7,601 nucleotides of DNA. It comes from Candidatus Fermentibacterota bacterium. GTDB taxonomy: Bacteria; JAFGKV01. The notes under the pieces are model-generated. The model searched no databases and was not told the DNA's origin. It worked only from the letters and a program-made list of their open reading frames with translations. This document shows, piece by piece, positions 6,055 to 7,601 of this stretch. Made by a program: the position numbers and the translations under genes. Location of the stretch: assembly GCA_030620115.1 (NCBI GenBank), contig JAUXFG010000173.1:1-7601 (forward strand), in the 5' to 3' direction. Positions within the stretch are counted from its first letter, which is position 1, and each line of letters starts with the position of its first letter.

Positions 6055-7361
6055 ACGTCTGCCAGTCGCGATGCTGCATAGAGTGGCATGGTTTCGATAT
6101 GCCCGTACCGCGAGAAGTTCTCAAGGGAAAGGCGAATGCCTCGTGGGGTATTCCGTTCGTGGATGAAGAGATGCATGCTGCGCATCTTGCCCGTTGTCCC
6201 GGCTTTGACCTCGATAGGGATAATTGTGCCCCCTCGTTGGATGACGTAGTCGACTTCTGCCTGGCTTCCTCGGGCCTCACGATGCCAGTAATGCAGGGCA
6301 GGTTCGATATGGGGCGAATCGTTGTGGATCAGCTCAAGTCCAACAAAGACCTCTGCCAGGCTGCCTTTGTTGACCAGGTCCACTTCGCTTGCCACCAGAT
6401 GGTCAGCCATGTCAAGCCCCAGCACGCGCTGGTGGATGCCGATATCAACTGGAAGAACCTTGAACTTCATGGGATCCATCTGGGCGCCCAGAGGGAAGCC
6501 CCTGGCTGATGTGTGATGCACCTTGTAGGCCAGCCCGGCCTTTATCAGGAGGCCAAGAGCGCCCTTGAGAGACGGAGACGAGGAATGGGAGTCGACGCGA
6601 GCATATTTGAACTTGCCTCCTGCCTGGTACGAGATCGCCCGGAAGACCTCGGCCAGCCGTTCCACGGGCGAGCGTTGTTTGTACTTGGCGAAATCGTCGT
6701 GCAAGGAGACGCGGAGACTGTCAAGAAGCCTCATGCAGCGGTTCAGATCCCGGTACGTCACATAGGCTTCCACAATGGCCGGCATGCCGCCGACCAGTTG
6801 ATATGTACGAACGTAGTCAACCAGCCGTCGGTGAAACGGTTCTTCCAGCGGCTGGTCTGCGTCGGCACCTGCAAGTAGGTCCAGCAGGCTCCGCTCTCCG
6901 AGGGCCTCCGCGAATTCGTGAAAGGACATGGGGTACATGAAAAGCGTTTGAATGCGCCCGACTCCGTGCGAGGGAATCTCTTCCAAGGCAAACTCCAGCA
7001 ATGATCCGGCAGCCACCATATGAAGATTCGGTGTCTTCTCGTGGAAGAAACGCAGTGAGCTCAACGCGCGCGGGCATGCTTGGATTTCGTCCAGGAAGAG
7101 CAGGGTTCTTCCCTGAGTGATCGGAGTTCTGTAATACGCGGATAGTTTCTCACAAATCCCGTCAGGATTCAGCGAGCGGCCAAAGAATGTGTGCACGTCA
7201 GGCTCTTCCTCGAAGTTAACCTCTAGGAAATGGTCGAACGAGGAGCCCAACTGACGTACAGAGTAGGTTTTGCCAACCTGGCGAGCACCGCGGATAAGAA
7301 GAACACGCCGCTCACGGTCGTCTTTCCACTCCAGCAGAAACCGGTCAATCCGTCGTTTCAC
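6051..7361 (-). CDS. AAA-type ATPase with DUF4143 domain (AAA_14/DUF4143 family)
   Basis: 436 residues, full length for the family. The start is GTG at 7361, preceded by a strong GGGAGG (7367-7372) with 5-base spacing. Walker A is GARQVGKT (residues 25-32), Walker B is TLLFLDE (86-92, Asp91 and Glu92), and a sensor-like AAGS is at 117-120. YPMSFHEF (143-150) and the GGMPAIVE turn (191-198) are characteristic of this family. DUF4143 spans about 205-380. The end of that domain shows a possible PD-(D/E)XK-type nuclease pattern: Glu337, Asp371 in AEVDYVI, and E384-V-K386 in IPIEVKAG. The family is widespread and its biological role is unsettled; these proteins are predicted to bind ATP and perhaps act on DNA. 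There is no partner gene in the window, and it is bracketed by inverted repeats. A weak promoter candidate (TTGACT at 7465-7470, ATTTAT at 7442-7447, 17-bp spacing, minus strand) lies upstream. Confidence 0.93.
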   Translation of the reverse strand: MKRRIDRFLLEWKDDRERRVLLIRGARQVGKTYSVRQLGSSFDHFLEVNFEEEPDVHTFFGRSLNPDGICEKLSAYYRTPITQGRTLLFLDEIQACPRALSSLRFFHEKTPNLHMVAAGSLLEFALEEIPSHGVGRIQTLFMYPMSFHEFAEALGERSLLDLLAGADADQPLEEPFHRRLVDYVRTYQLVGGMPAIVEAYVTYRDLNRCMRLLDSLRVSLHDDFAKYKQRSPVERLAEVFRAISYQAGGKFKYARVDSHSSSPSLKGALGLLIKAGLAYKVHHTSARGFPLGAQMDPMKFKVLPVDIGIHQRVLGLDMADHLVASEVDLVNKGSLAEVFVGLELIHNDSPHIEPALHYWHREARGSQAEVDYVIQRGGTIIPIEVKAGTTGKMRSMHLFIHERNTPRGIRLSLENFSRYGHIETMPLYAASRLADV

Positions 7362-7523
7362 CTTGGCCTCCCCTCTGGATATGACAAGAATCCAAGGGAA
7401 AGGGGGTCATTCAGCGCTCGTATATTTAGATAATCAGGGCAATAAATGGCAGAATATTTCGGATAGTCAAGGATAAACCGGGTAACTTTTTGATGAGTGC
7501 GTGCATCCAACGCGTCCGGAAGC

Positions 7524-7601
7524 CCGCAGTATCGGCGCCAAGGGCGGCCATGACGGAGCATGGCCCTCCATCGAGCAATGCGGACATCCTGTGGAGGGAC
7601 G
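7524..7601 (-). repeat. Dispersed repeat, copy B (inverted partner of 5859-5941), cut by window end
   Basis: Read on the minus strand from 7601, it begins CGTCCCTCCACAGG exactly as copy A does from 5859, then follows A with one 5-base length change and about eight substitutions. It retains the GGCCATG/CATGGCC stem (7546-7565) with a different loop. The plus-strand bases TGGAGGGACG at 7592-7601 are also the first ten of the metH-side copy (2617-2626), so the repeat very probably continues past the window. Between this repeat and the ATPase start (7362-7523) I see only the leader and no gene. Confidence 0.8.

Noticed and set aside
5904-6509. Plus-strand 201-residue frame
   Set aside because: It begins in repeat copy A and runs opposite the AAA/DUF4143 gene, which has clear Walker motifs and a strong ribosome site.
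7358-7561. Minus-strand 67-residue frame upstream of the ATPase
   Set aside because: It starts within repeat copy B, has no ribosome site, and overlaps the ATPase start in another frame.
5859-7601. Calling the 1.7-kb interval a defined insertion sequence
   Set aside because: There is no transposase, no visible target-site duplication, the repeat extends beyond the proposed left end, and the right end is outside the window.

Overview
The window looks like a metagenome-type contig from an uncultivated bacterium. The best guess is a lineage in or near the FCB group. The evidence is a secreted FG-GAP beta-propeller protein that ends in a FlgD/type IX-secretion-like C-terminal domain, an AAA ATPase fused to DUF4143, moderately high G+C, and many short palindromic repeats between genes. 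The phylum cannot be fixed from this sequence, and it does not matter for the gene calls.

Layout. (1) Positions 1-2581, plus strand, hold the 3' three quarters of a cobalamin-dependent methionine synthase (metH); its start lies before the window. (2) A 100-bp gap between convergent genes carries a perfect 7-bp hairpin that belongs to a dispersed repeat family. (3) Positions 2682-4634, minus strand, encode an exported protein with seven FG-GAP repeats (a predicted calcium-binding seven-bladed propeller), a fibronectin-type-III-like domain and a C-terminal sorting-type domain. (4) Positions 4635-5409 contain no convincing gene. They hold a cluster of inverted repeats, one MITE-like element of a kind that yields spurious ORFs in many genomes, and one terminator-like hairpin. 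(5) Positions 5410-6054, plus strand, encode a small two-helix membrane protein whose last third is read out of repeat DNA. (6) Positions 6051-7361, minus strand, encode a complete AAA ATPase/DUF4143 protein. Its stop codon shares the palindrome CTAG with the stop of the previous gene. (7) Positions 7362-7601 hold its leader and an inverted copy of the repeat at 5842-5941.

The four genes do not form an operon or an evident pathway: orientations alternate (+, -, +, -) and functions are unrelated. The most unusual feature is the repeat architecture of the right half. The ATPase gene is bracketed by two imperfect inverted copies of a roughly 80-bp repeat. Part of that repeat recurs 3 kb away beside metH, and its insertion seems to have rewritten the C-terminus of the small membrane protein. 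I found no CRISPR array, tRNA, rRNA or recognisable transposase, and no clear evidence of a new defence or signalling system.
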